A stretch of DNA of 64,000 nucleotides from Cornus controversa (lineage: Eukaryota; Streptophyta; Magnoliopsida; Cornales; Cornaceae): assembly GCA_026545225.1 (NCBI GenBank), contig CM048849.1, forward strand, positions 49,340,336 through 49,404,335, given 5' to 3'. The notes under the pieces were generated by a model that was given only the letters and a program-made list of their open reading frames with translations, had not been told where the DNA came from and did no database searches. Shown piece after piece: positions 10,769 to 22,860 of this stretch. Made by a program: the position numbers and the translations under genes. Position 1 is the stretch's first letter. The number at the start of each line of letters is the position of its first letter.

Positions 10769-13700
10769 CTATTTCATAGTAAATCATGCATATAATAGGA
10801 AATAAAATCCTTAGCCTTAGATTAGATCCCTAAAGAATAGCCTTATTTTAGACCAACAACCAGCCGTGCACAAGTGACTGAAAATACCTTTCTAGTGACT
10901 GAAAACACAAGAGTGCATGCCTTCAAGAGGAGCCTTTTTAAAGATCATAGAACACATTCAAAATGCCTCTAGTTTAGAGTTTGCATAACAGAAGATGATG
11001 AAACAATAAAAACAAATTAATCAACAAACTAAAAATAAATAAATAAATAAATAAGACAAAATTTTCAAGATTCAAAGAACTCACTGAATGTCCCTAGATA
11101 AAGGTCCTTGTTTCCTGCAACTCGTCCAAGCTTGCCATCTTCCATGTTGATGATGTCTGCTAAAGATTAAAACAGAACACAGATTTGATTTGGATACTTA
11201 AATAGAGAGCATGTAGATACAACTATAATTCATGTCACAACAAAATTCTAAGATCTTGTTAGTCTGCGGTAGATTGAAGCTCCCCTTAAGAAACCACTGC
11301 TTTTTCTGCAAAATGGAATATTAAGATTGAAGTGTATCAAAGTACGTGGAAATGCAGTTCTTATACAGAGTAAACAGAGGCAAAAAATTTACCTTCTCAA
11401 GTGAGCTGCATATTCATGTCTGGTCATATTCTTCATTTCTTCAAGTTCTTGTTGATAATTTTCCAACTGTGAAGAAATTAACAAAGTTGCATACCAGTTT
11501 ATTAAAGAATCGAGAGAGAATTTTTTGCAATGATAATTGAATCACGTATTACCGGAAATACTTGAGTGCAGCTAAATCACAAGGTCTTGCAGCTTTTTCT
11601 TCCATATCATAACCCCCTGAGAATTACTAATATCTTTGAATACTTAATAATTGCTAAATTACTTAAAAATTGAAAAGAAAGAAAAGAAAGGCTTACCCAG
11701 ATAAACTGAAAATCATTGTTTTGATTGGAATGGAAAACCTAGGGCAAGCAAGAGCGTGAAAATTTGATAACATGTACTATTAGTGAGCCCAAAAAACAAA
11801 AAGTGACCAAAATTTTTAGTGTAAGGCATAATGCAGATGAACTGTGTTTTCATCACTAACCTTGCCTTCCTTTCCTGCTTTGACCTTCTTTCTTGCAACT
11901 GTTTGTCCCAGAGATGGGCTTCATATCTACCAGTCCATCTATGCCTGATGGTCATTGACCCATAAATGAGACCATAAAACAGGAAAAACAAAGAAAATAT
12001 GTCTTAATTAACAAAATATTGATAATGAAAAATAAGGAAATCACTGGCAGAACAAAATAAAAACAGGAAAAAATACCAGGAAAAAATAGTTATGTTTTCT
12101 AATACTTGGAAGTGTTGGAACTGATCCTTTTATGGTCCCATGTTTCTCTGTTCTTCATTAACATCGGGATCAGTTGTAGTTTCAATTTCAGCTGGTGGGT
12201 ATGTTGTCTGAGACTGCTCAGTAGTTGAATCCGACGGGCTCACAAAATCCCACCTTGAAGAGCTCCATTGATCTACATCTGGTGTTTGAGCAAAGGTTGG
12301 ACCTCTCTCTAGAGTTCTCCTAGTACCTTCATTGTCAAAGCATTGTACAAGTTTAACTGTCTTGCTCCAAACACCGTTCTTTTTTAACTGTATATGTTTA
12401 AAATTTCACTAACTTCAAGAATTACACGAGGATGAATTTGTTTTAAATTTTTTAAATTATCTCATTTTTTGTTTAGGAATTAGTATATTTGTATTCTATG
12501 CTAAATAGAAATGATTTTGACTTATTAATTTAAAGACCACCATTAATTGAACAGACATACTTGATAATAGTAAGACTTTATTAAATGAAGAGGAGGGGAG
12601 GGGTTCGAGCCCCGGTGTGGGCAAAAAAAGTGTGTACCCCAACTAGGAAAAAAAGAAGAAGTTAGCACTGTCTTTATAAAGAGTAAAAAAGATAAAAACA
12701 ATCACCTAACATTTTGAACCTCTAGTTCTAAACCATGATATGTTTAATATATCCATGTTCATAGCTGTGACATTTTCTACTTAATTAGAACAATAGCTAA
12801 GTGGTCTTTACTGTAATCCAAGTTTTAATTAGAACAATAGCTAAGTGGTCTGTACTGTAATCCAAATTTTCTACTATGACCTATAAGAACTCTCTATGAC
12901 ATTTTCTACCATAAGAACTATATATCCCCCTCACCCCTTTATATAAGAGAAATTATTGCATACAGTACTATAACCTACGCTTACCTGATTTGGGTTTATG
13001 GAGAGCCACTGGTTTTCAAACAGAGCAATCTATCACCCTCACCCCTTTCTAACATTGCACAGAATAATGGACCATATATATTATGGACCATATGTGTGTT
13101 GATTCAAATCTGTGTTTCAGTCCATATGTATTAACATTGCACAGAATAATGGACCATATGTGTGTTGCTTGTAATCTATTAGGCCTAACAATTTCTATTG
13201 AATTTCATCTGAAATTTGGACCGGTGTTTTCCTAGGGACAATCAATATGTTTTGGTAATGTTGGTGTTATGTGAATAGTTAATATGTTCTATTAAGTTGT
13301 AGTGTTCTGCTCTAATTGATTAGTTTGATCAGTTCACAGTGTCCTATATATTAGCTGCAGTTGATTAGTTGAATATCCTTTTTAGTAGTCCTGCACCTGC
13401 ATATTTGGTTTGTTTTTGTTTGGTGGAAATGGGATTTTATTGATGAGGCTCATCTCGGGGTATGTCCCTTGAAACTTCTATGTGGAGTTGCCTTTGTTTA
13501 TCTATACATCTTACTTTAAAAAAGAAAAAAAAAAGGGTGTGCCAGGTCTCGGGGTATGTCCCTTAAAACTTCTATGTTGAGTGGCCTTTGTTTATCTATA
13601 CATCTTACTTTAAAAAAGAGAAAAAAGGGTGTGCCAGGTTTCTTTAAATAGTGAAGAGCCTTGATTGCTATGGTTATGTGTATTGATGGAATACTAAGAC

Positions 13701-16700
13701 AGTGACTTGATGATCAGAAACCTTATTGCATGAAGTGTATTAGATTAGAAGTAGGAGTTTGCATCATATGTTGTAAAATACATCGTGCTCTAGAACAGTA
13801 GACAACGATATGGAATTATTAAACCTGTACTTAGTTCATGATTGGTAATCTTGTTTTCTGTTAGCTCCTCAGCTTTTCTTCTTAAATGAGTTGGGTGGTT
13901 GCTACTTCAATCCAAGTTCAGCTGATAGCTATGTTCATGATCTTTTCTTTTAGTTTTTGGATTGGCTTGGATCCTATTATACTTGCTGCTGGTGCTATTA
14001 CCTAGTGGTCATCTGGCGGTATATGTTTACTATAGCTAATTAGAATCCCTGTGATAAGAACATGGGCAAGAATTTTCATAACAGGATGAAGTTCTTATGC
14101 AAACTGGCATCTTTAAGGAGAAAACATGCCCTTTCCATGCCAATTGGATTGCTGTAGTAATGCCTAATGAGGTCAATTATTGCTTAGGCATATGAATGAG
14201 ACTGATCAAATCATAGAATTTTCTATTTAATCTGTACTCGTGATGATTTTTTTTTGAAGTCATTGTAATAGATACTTACCAAAGTTATGGATATATATAC
14301 TTTGCTGATTCAGTCTTTGCTAGCAATTTAACTTATTTTAAGGTCAAGAAAATTTAGCATCAAAATCAATTTATCTTATATTTTTATTTTGTTATTATCA
14401 AATTTAGACTCCAGTTGTAGTTATTTGTAGCTTTATCTCTATGGCAGAGGCTTTAGCTCTCAGGCAAGGCTTACTGTTTGTAGTGGACCATTAGTTTCAA
14501 AATATTACTTTTGAATGGATGCACTGTAGGTGAGTAATATTGTCAATTATGGTAGATCTATAGCTCATAGAGTCATAGCTCATATGTAACAATGGTTAAT
14601 TGAATATATATATTCATATACATACTCATATACATATTTATTTATATAAAATTTAATTAATTTCTAATTTCAATTCGAAATGAATAGTTTATCCGAACAA
14701 AAATTGGAATTGTAATTCAAATTCATATTAATTCCAAAGTTTGTCCAAACAGTGAATTTGGAATTGAACTTGTAGAATTTCAATGCCAAGGAATTAGAAT
14801 TTCATTTCAATTCTAATTCAATTCCAATTCTGTGCAGCTAAACACACCCTAAGGGGATTCGTTTCTCACCCTTCATAGTGTAGTTGTTTGTTGAAATATT
14901 TCAAATTTGTATTGCATTTCTACTTTCGATCCTACATAGATATGAGTTTTGAATATTGTCCAGGTTACACATTCGCCAGAGGGGATGGAAACTCTGCGTT
15001 ATTTCCTATTTGATGTTTGTGGAGTTACTCCAAACTGGAAGATGGAAGATATAATGGATGAAGAAATAAAAGTTATCAAAGGTATGGTGGGGCCTGAAGA
15101 TCATGTGATTTGTGCATTATCTGGGGGTGTGGATTCCACAGTTGCAGCCACTCTTGTTCATAAAGCCATTGGAGACCGGCTTCATTGTGTTTTTGTCGAT
15201 AATGGTTTATTGAGGTATGAGTGGAGTTATTGAATATATATGCACAACTAAGACTTCCATGATATAAATTATGTCATTTGAGTTCTCATTGTAGTCTTTA
15301 CTTCCTTTAGGTACAATGAAAGAGAGCGTGTGATGGAAACCTTTGAAAAGGATCTTCATTTACCAGTTACTTGTGTTGATGCAACAGAGCAATTTCTTAG
15401 CAAGTTGAAAGGTGTGAAAGATTCTGAGATGAAGAGGAAAATAATTGGAAAGGAATTTATTTGCATCTTTGATGCTTTTGCTCAAGATTTGGAGCATAAA
15501 GTAGGAAAGAAACCTGTTTACTTGGTCCAAGGAACCTTATATCCAGATGTGATTGAATCTTGTCCGCCCCCTGGAAGTGGAAGAACCCACTCCCACACTA
15601 TCAAAAGCCATCATAATGTTGGAGGACTTCCCAAGGACATGAAATTGAAGCTCATTGAACCACTCAAACTTCTATTCAAGGATGAGGTTTGATATGATCA
15701 TATTGACACAATGCTCTGTTGTTTTAAATGCTTTTGTTTACCTTTTTTTATTTTTTTCTTGGAAGGTTCGAGAATTAGGTAAGATCTTGGACGTTCCTGA
15801 GTCATTTCTGAAGCGCCATCCATTTCCTGGCCCTGGCCTTGCAGTTCGTATTCCGCAGGATGATGTCACAGTAGGAAATGCCTTGGATATCCTTCGGCAG
15901 GTAAATAGAGTGTTTATGCACGTAATATACCTTCGCTATTCAGTCTATTATCTTTATTCCTAACCAGAGTTTTTTTTTTTTTTTTTTTCTTTTCAGGCAG
16001 ATGAGATTTTCATTCAGTCAATCAAGGATGCTGGAATTTATGATTCTATATTTCAAGCTTTTGCAGTGTTTTTGCCCGTTGGATCAGTTGGGGTTCAAGG
16101 AGATCAAAGAACACATGGTTATGTTGTTGCACTTAGAGCTGTTACAAGTGAAGATGGAATGACTGCAGACTGGTGAGCATGTGCTGCATTTACATTTTTT
16201 TTTTTTTATTATATATTAATGCTATTCAATTTTGGTTTTGCTATGAACATTGTATATTTATTTATGTGTAAAGATTATGAGCCATCCTCCTTTGTTGGAC
16301 TCTTTTGTTCCTTCTCCCTTCTTATTGTTATGTTGTCCTGCCTTATATTTAATTTATATTGAAATGGTGGATGCTGGTGAGTGGTTATCAATAGATGCTT
16401 TGAAAAAAAAAAGATTCATTTGAGACACCTACTTAGGAATGAAATGCAGGTTACTTTTAAAAAAACTTGCACATCATTTTTTCCCATGCTTCCATTCCAT
16501 CCTTGGTTATAAGGAGATGCTCTCCATACTTGTCTAGAATGTTCTCTACTCTATTTGCCACACGATCGCATTACGCCAAAAGACTGCAATCAGATTAGGA
16601 TGCAAATGGCTGCTGCAGTGATATATCTATCTTTCTTTGTGTAACAAATATGAGTATTGTTTGAGTTCAAGTTTTCTCCCCCTAAATTATTCTCTTCTTT

Positions 16701-16989
16701 CTCCTTCTCTTGCTGGCCTCTAATTATGTTCTCTAGTTCTCTTCCTAATTTTTTTTACACCTACCTGTTCTAAATCAGATTTACTACTGTAGTTGCTCCT
16801 CTATTATACTTGTTGCTTTCATATTTAACTTTTTTTATTTGTTTTTGAAAATTGCAAAATTTCAGGTACAATTTCGAACCCAAGTTCCTGCGTGATGTGT
16901 CTGGAAAGATTTGCAATTGTGTTCGGGGAGTAAACCGAGTTGTTTATGACATCACATCAAAGCCTCCATCAACAATTGAGTGGGAATGA
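10066..16989 (+). CDS. GMPS (guaA homologue): GMP synthase (glutamine-hydrolysing)
   Basis: It converts XMP to GMP using ATP and glutamine, the last step of guanine nucleotide synthesis, and is probably cytosolic. Six coding exons join in phase with GT-AG introns: 10066-10596, 14964-15214, 15311-15686, 15766-15900, 15997-16172, 16866-16989, giving 530 aa (plant homologues are about 530). Residues 1-180 form a class I glutamine amidotransferase with nucleophile Cys86 in GICYGLQ and the His175/Glu177 pair in YHPE. The ATP pyrophosphatase P-loop SGGVDST is at about 230-236. The C-terminal dimerisation domain includes [11 protein letters not shown] (exon 4) and ends KPPSTIEWE. The start is the first ATG, directly before the amidotransferase fold, so no transit peptide is evident. 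Intron 1 is 4.4 kb and carries an antisense AP2 pseudogene. All key residues are present, so the gene looks functional. Confidence 0.96.
10729..10767. repeat. (AT)n microsatellite in GMP synthase intron 1
   Basis: About 19 consecutive AT dinucleotides lie near the 5' end of GMP synthase intron 1. Such a run is likely polymorphic in length. Confidence 0.85.
11080..11975 (-). pseudogene. double-AP2 (AINTEGUMENTA/PLETHORA-like) pseudogene, antisense in GMPS intron 1
   Basis: Minus-strand segments, in correct family order, match a two-AP2-domain transcription factor. First AP2: [21 protein letters not shown] (about 11861-11975), ending at a GT donor. Then [21 protein letters not shown] (11550-11617). 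Linker [18 protein letters not shown] (exon-like 11393-11466, with AG and GT borders). Then [14 protein letters not shown] (11255-11305). Second AP2: [10 protein letters not shown], then a frame change into [14 protein letters not shown] (about 11080-11159). The frame break fits a deletion of about 5 nt in the QARIGRV stretch. Intron borders survive, so this is a genomic copy and not a retrocopy. The N-terminal region and everything after the second GTF are missing. Family assignment is strong; which member (ANT, AIL, PLT, BBM) is not resolvable. Confidence 0.85.
12130..12378 (-). other. unidentified open coding-like segment in GMPS intron 1
   Basis: The minus strand is open for about 82 codons up to a stop at 12130-12132. 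Its composition is Ser/Thr/Pro/Glu-rich, with a [10 protein letters not shown] stretch. It lies just upstream of the AP2 pseudogene in the same orientation and could be an upstream exon of the same inserted gene, but I recognise no AP2-family motif in it. It has no convincing start of its own. Confidence 0.35.
12586..12660 (+). mobile_element. SINE fragment (B-box part)
   Basis: GGGTTCGAGCCCCGGTGTGGGC is a good B box followed by tRNA-like sequence and A-rich stretches. The A-box half is not recognisable. It lies inside GMP synthase intron 1. Confidence 0.4.
12781..12877. repeat. tandem duplication, about 48 bp x 2
   Basis: TTAATTAGAACAATAGC... through CTGTAATCCAA is present twice, head to tail, with about two mismatches. 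It lies in GMP synthase intron 1. Confidence 0.75.
13452..13641. repeat. tandem duplication, about 95 bp x 2
   Basis: A unit beginning TCTCGGGGTATGTCCCTT and ending GGGTGTGCCAGG is present twice in tandem, differing by a few substitutions and the length of the A-run. It lies in GMP synthase intron 1. Confidence 0.85.
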
Positions 16990-17149
16990 TGCCATGTTCA
17001 CATTAGCATCTGTATTCCCACCACACTCTTCAAAGGGGATGATGCTAGTAATTTTGAAGTTGGGAATTTTGAAATTTGTTGTTCAGATAGCTATCAAATT
17101 TATTATTAACATTTGGATTTATATTTTTAACATGGTATAAGTTAAAAAT

Positions 17150-18050
17150 ATATATTTGTGCAAAAAGAAAGAAGACAATAATAGTTTCATCACTGTATTT
17201 TCTCCGCTGTCTCGTTTGAAGGTTTAATTTTTATTGCTTTGGTGAAAATTGATTCAAAATCACGTGTTTCAACTTTAGTGACACGAGGAAAGCTCAAGTG
17301 ATCCGAGCTCCCTCCTCATATATGTGGGAGCTCGTGTTTGACTCCTCATTTTTGTCCGGTGATATTTTTTCTCTAATTAAAAGCCTCTAACTGAAAGAGT
17401 GAGATTAGAAAACTAAGATATGAAGTATATCTCTCTTTTTTTCCCAAACAAAGGAATAATGAGAAAACATCCTCAAATAATAATATAAATATAATGGTGT
17501 CTCCCTGACCAATTAGTGACTTATGGGTCAAAATATTTTACCAATAATAAGAAAAAAAATTAAATAAAACAATCAATTCTTGAATATTTAATACAGAATA
17601 TAATTATAAAAGGAAAAAAAATGAGAAATTCAACATCTTCTCTCACTACAAATTGTTAAGATTTTGTTATAAAAAACTTAGGTAACCCCATGCAAAGCTA
17701 TCTTTTTTAAATAATAAAAAAAAATTAATCATTTGTTTTAATATTATTATATTTTAATTATCATTATAAGATTATAATTTGGTTGGTGCATTATTTTTAA
17801 CTTATGTATTTGATTCCCCCTCCCTATTTGGGGGAAGGTATCCTCTCAAATAATTTTTGTCTCCATCTCCTATGATGTGACACATTTTTAAATTAACCCT
17901 TGAAAGCATGTTTGGAGACAAAAATTACTATGTATAAGATAATATAAAATAAATCTACATCCAACCTTTATCTCCAGAGTTCACTATGTGACCATAAGGG
18001 ACTATTTTGGATAATAATTAATAACTTTTTCTTTCTATAACATGTTTTTT
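17150..18050. other. GMPS-PPR intergenic region with SINE-like piece
   Basis: No gene is seen. At about 17286-17385, + strand, an A-box-like AAGCTCAAGTGATCCGAGC and a B-box-like GCTCGTGTTTGACTCC suggest a tRNA-derived SINE followed by a T-rich tail. The rest is AT-rich. Confidence 0.4.
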
Positions 18051-18059
18051 TAAGACCTT

Positions 18060-18105
18060 GTTTGGGCCTCCGGGCCTCATTATAACATCAGAAAGGATTA
18101 TGTTA
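18060..18105 (+). promoter_or_regulatory. PPR gene promoter block shared with GMP synthase
   Basis: This is the second copy of the block at 9936-9981, here 220-265 bp upstream of the PPR ATG, with TTTGGGCCTCCGGGCCTCATTAT and ACATCAGAAAGGATTA. Further GGCCCA site II type motifs follow at about 18133-18138. The regulatory role is inferred from position and motif. Confidence 0.5.
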
Positions 18106-18324
18106 TCAAAGTAAAGCCTTTATTGCAGAACTCGGCCCAGCATTAGACCCAAGACTTAAACCCAAATACAGTGTCTTATCCACTCCATTTTTCATTTTTA
18201 AGTCTTTTAACCGAACAGACCTTACCGCCGAAAAAACAGAAAAAAGAAAATAGAACATGAAGTGTTGTGAGAGTTTCAGCGAAACTGTCATTGATGTTGA
18301 ATCGATTTGAGTTCGAACTAGAAC

Positions 18325-20645
18325 ATGCAATCGAATCATCATCGTCGTCTCTTCGAAAATCTAATTCGAAACCTAATATGGAGCCGATCGTACTATACGA
18401 ATAGGCAGAAAAAGGTCACACTCTATTCGAAGATCAGTCCGCATGGAAACCCTAGCTCGAGTGTGGTACCAGAGCTCGACGAATGGGTAGAAAAGGGCAA
18501 CAAGGTGCGATTCGCTGAGCTTCAGCGCATCATTCACGATCTCCGCAAGCGCAAGCGCTTCTCTCAAGCCCTCCAGGTTTCTTTTTTCTTTTATAATTCC
18601 ACTTATATATATATATATATATATATTATAATGTTTGTGTTGATTTTCATTTTCCGATGGATATATATATATATATATACCAAATGTCATATTTATTATA
18701 TATAGAGAAGATACTTGTAGCTTAGAGTGAAAAATATGAATATAATTTTTCTCAGGAAACAGTAAACTATGTCGCTTCTACATGACAAAATAGTTATGCT
18801 TGTAATTTTGGTTATGGGAAGTGGTGTGATACTCCTTTTCTTTTGCTTCTTAATCTTAATTTTAACGTCTTCTTCCAGGGGGGTGGGGGGAGTGGGATTG
18901 TTGTTGAGGGGCAAGGGGTTCAAACGGTCAATGCTCCCTTCAAGTGCATGTCATTATCATTGGCAGCGCTAGAGACATCATTGTAAAGTTTAAAATATAT
19001 TGCACTGCTGCACGCAGTAAAATTTGACATGCATGAAATGGATGCAGCGAAAAGCTCTGTGCTTTTTGTAAGAAGTGGAGATAATAAATGAATCAACTAA
19101 AAGGCACACAACTGTCCTGGAAATGACTTTTCATGGTGAAAATCCAAGTGTTTAAACGGCTTGCTACAATTTGTCTGCAAGAGAGTCACATGACCCGTGA
19201 TCCTGCAGGACGTGATTGACCTGTCACTTGGTTGCTGGAAGAAAAGAAGTGTGGAAAATGGAAATAAATTAGTATGTCAAACTTTATGCGTTGTCTGGTT
19301 TCAGAAGAAGTGGGAAATTGACACTGAATGTTCAATCAATGTGGTTACCTGTTATTTGTTTATTGTTGTTGTTGATATCTTGCTTTGTGAAGGGATGCAG
19401 GTTTCCGAATGGATGAATAATAAAGGTATCTGCAGATTTTCACCAACTGAACATGCTGTGCAGTTGGATCTGATTGGTAGGGTCCGTGGATTTCTTTCTG
19501 CAGAAAGCTATTTCAATAACTTGAGTGACCAAGATAAAACAGATAAGACATATGGTGCTCTACTGAATTGCTATGTACGACAGCGGCAAATTGATAAGTC
19601 CATGTCCCATTTACAGAAAATGAAGAAGTTGGGTTTTGCTTCATCACCTCTCACTTACAATGACATCATGTGCCTTTACACAAATGTTGGTCAGTGTGAT
19701 AAGGTACCTGATGTGCTAACTGAGATGAAGAACAACAACATTTCCCCTGACAATTTCAGCTACAGAATCTGCATTAATTCTTATGGAGTGAAATCAGATA
19801 TTGATGGAATGAAAAAGATTTTGAATGAAATGGAGAGCCAACCCCATATTGTCATGGACTGGAACACATATGCAGTTGTGGCAAATTTCTACATTAAGGC
19901 TGGCCTAGAAGATAAGGCGATTGATGCCCTAAAGAAATCTGAGTGGAGGCTTGATAGTAAAGATGGTACTGGCTATAATCATCTGATTTCACTCTATGCC
20001 AGTCTGGGGAACAAGGCTGAGGTGCTGAGATTATGGGGCCTTGAGAGGAATGCTTGTAAGAGGTGCATCAACAGGGATTATATTACTGTATTGGAATCTC
20101 TGGTGAGACTTGGTGAGGTCAAAGAAGCTGAGAAATTACTGGAGGAGTGGGAGTTATCTGGCAACTGCTATGATTTTCGAGTGCCGAACACCGTCATTAT
20201 TGGGTATATTGAGAAGGGATTATTTGAGAAAGCTGAGGCAATGCTTCTAGACTTGATGGATAATGGAAAAGCATCGACTCCAAATAGTTGGGGCAGGGTT
20301 GCAGCAGGGTTCCTCGATAAGGGTGAGATGCAGAAGGCTATGGTGTGCATGAAAGCAGCTCTCTCTTTATATGCAGATGGTAAAGGTTGGAAGCCTAATC
20401 CTAAGGTTATTACGGGCATATTGAGTTGGCTTGGTGAGAAAGGCAGCACTGAAGATGTAGAAGTTTTTGTGGGTTCAGTAAGGACTGTGATTCCAATAAG
20501 CAGACAGACATATCATGTCTTGCTCAAGGCATATATCAAAGGTGGTAAAGAAGTGGATGGACTCTCGGCCATCATGAAATCTGATAAAATAGATGAAGAT
20601 GAAGAAACAAAGAAAATCCTTGGCATGAAGCAGAACAGAAGTTAA
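18325..20645 (+). CDS. P-type pentatricopeptide repeat protein, probably mitochondrial
   Basis: PPR proteins bind organelle RNA. Two coding exons, 18325-18576 and 19401-20645, join in phase 0 across an 824-bp GT-AG intron and give 498 aa. The N-terminus is Arg-rich, poor in acidic residues and amphipathic-looking (RRLFENLIRNLIWSRSYY), as in mitochondrial presequences. From about residue 45 onward there are tandem 35-residue helical repeats, such as TYGALLNCYVRQRQIDKSM and LTYNDIMCLYTNVGQCDKV. There is no E or DYW extension, so it is P class, closest to the small At4g21705/At2g20710-like group of about 490-500 aa. Some sequence upstream of exon 2 (19197-19400) is open in the same frame, but the splice gives the family-like protein SQALQVSEWM. 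Function beyond RNA binding is not deducible. Confidence 0.92.
18606..18680. repeat. (AT)n microsatellites in PPR intron
   Basis: Two AT-dinucleotide runs (about 18606-18627 and 18660-18680) lie close to the 5' splice site of the PPR gene's intron. Confidence 0.8.
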
Positions 20646-21240
20646 AGAACTGAAGCTATTATTTTAATTCCATTGAAGCATAATGGGCAATTCGTCCTTG
20701 CGGCACCTATTGGGGTGCCCAGTTCATTGCTCTCAGAATATTACAGATGTCTGAAATTAATTGTACCCTACTTTCCCTGATGAGTGATGCCATCTTGAGA
20801 AACTCTCCGCTTCTTTAATGTCATTATGAAACATCTAACTTGTTCAAGCAAGTTTGGAATCAAGTGGCCTGATTTGTAGAGTATCATACAACACCTATAA
20901 TGCATGTTGTATGACAACATTGTAGAACTTGCTTTGTATCATTTTGATGAATGCTAATATGTTATCCTTTGTGTTGGACAGCTTCAAGTTCAAGATTCAC
21001 ATGCTATTTTGGTTCTTAAACTGTATTACTGTAGTTCAAGAACTTATATGGCATCCATCTACCTATGGAGACTTTCTTAATTGTGAAGCGATGAATAACC
21101 TATGCACATAGACTTAATGGTGGAATGGTCATCAATAACCACACTGCAACAACCCATTCAGTTACTCTCTTCAGAATAGTGAGTTCCAAGCCGGTTATAG
21201 AAACTTTTGTTGATCAAATGGTCAAATAGTGTAATGATAT
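20646..21240 (+). other. PPR 3' flank
   Basis: The sequence after the PPR stop holds no recognisable gene. It probably contains the 3' UTR of the PPR gene; no single poly(A) signal can be chosen from sequence alone. Confidence 0.4.
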
Positions 21241-21589
21241 ACTACGCGCGTTAGTCCATCCAAATCCTCTGTGTTAACTGCATAGCATCCAGATGACTTG
21301 CAGGCCAGATAAGTCTGGATGTGAGGCCATTTTTATGGGTCTTGACCCCATTGCCATGCCACATGGGATGCCATCTAATGTTGCCATACATATGGTTATA
21401 GCATCTAGCCAAGAGCAGAACCATCAGCAATGTCCTTGCCATCTCAACACGCTTGCGAAGAATGCACAGCAGCCTTCACCAAAGGGAATCATCACCTATC
21501 ATAGAGGAGAAGCAAGCAACCTCAAATTTCTGTCCCCCTATTGTAAGTACTACTGAGGGTAAGATTAAATTTTCATTTGTTCAGAGATT

Positions 21590-21990
21590 GCCTTCACAAG
21601 AATGGCTGAAAGCTCATCGAATGGTGCAGACTGTTAGCTGTGATTTCTGCAGGAGTGGAGTTGAAGACATATTCAGCATTTACATTTTGACTGTACTTTC
21701 ACTTGCAAAATACATGGACATATATATCCTCTAAATGTTTGTTCAGGTGGCCTCATGCTTCCTTTTCAGCTTTGGTTAATTGGGCTTCAAATTTTAGGGG
21801 TAAGACTCTTGTTGGCTGCCTTTCAGTGCCACAATCTTCCTTTTTTTGGCTAGAGAGCAACAATAGAATTTTCTCAAATGATTTCAACGATGTTTTCCCT
21901 ATTCAGAAGCAGAATTATCAAAAACTATTAAACTCAGGCCTTTCTCTTACTTCAAAGTGCCATTTATGCAGCAAAACAGATGGACTCAGA
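21590..21990 (+). pseudogene. L1-type LINE C-terminal (zf-RVT-like) remnant
   Basis: Frames shift, but the order fits the zinc-binding region that follows the reverse transcriptase in plant L1-type LINEs: SCDFCRSGVED, then a TWTYISSKC...RWPHASFSALVNW stretch, then FFWLESNNRIFSND. The last matches the family's W-LERN-RIF signature. There is no reverse transcriptase body nearby, so this is a fragment. Confidence 0.55.
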
Positions 21991-21999
21991 GGTGTTGAG

Positions 22000-22860
22000 G
22001 TCTTCCATTTTTTTACTGCTTGATGCTGTCGGATTCAAGGATTTTGATGGGGGAAAACAAAGACAGCTTCTTGGCCTTAACATCATTGAACTCTGGAGTG
22101 TCAAGAATCACCCAATACTTCCACAAATTGCATCTTTCACCTTTCATTCCACCAAAATGTTTAATTAAGCAACTTGAGATGCCCCAGCCAGAAACAATTC
22201 CGACCTTGTGATTTGTAGCAAATGCCATAATAATAACTTTGTGACCTATTCAAGATGCCACAAGCTCTACTTTCAGAATTGTTATAACATGAAAAAGTTG
22301 CCCCTCAAGCTTCAACGACTGACATTTGCAGGCGAAAACATTTCCATTTAAAATTATTAATGAAGATGTTGATATTTCAAACAGGGGAAAACTTAACATG
22401 CCATCATTACATAAACACTAATAAGTAGGAAAGTAAAAGTTCATATACAAATGAATTAATTTCAGCAGTAATCTATAAGCCTGATATAAATGTAGCTCAA
22501 TTGCTGTACCCAGCCTGAGTCCTTACCTAAACTCGTCCAGCCTCTCAGTTTTTCTGGATGATCAAGAAGTAAATAAATAGTCAATTGTCCAAAAAAGAAC
22601 AAGCTAGAACCATCAACATGGTTAAACCTTCACGCTTTTAATCGAGTAAACAAGAAAGCAAACAGTGACTTTAAAATATAGCTTGCAAGTATCACAGATA
22701 ATCAGAATTTGAAGCCATGTAATATAATGGAAACAAACATGAAAGAGGACAGGATATAACAAGCAAACTTTTGGAACAATAAGAATGTTGCTAAATGCCC
22801 TTCAGTCTAGTGTAGTGAAAACCAGAATCCAGGTTTGTTTCATATTAAGCGATGATATCA
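22000..22860. other. region between LINE remnant and glutaredoxin stop
   Basis: No coding feature is supported. The part next to 22861 is expected to hold the 3' UTR of the minus-strand glutaredoxin. Short overlapping ORFs near 22013-22228 have no family match and occur on both strands. Confidence 0.4.

Noticed and set aside
19197..19400. N-terminal 68 codons of the long ORF 19197-20645
   Set aside because: Open by chance through the PPR intron; splicing at 18577/19400 restores a contiguous family-like protein with a targeting sequence.
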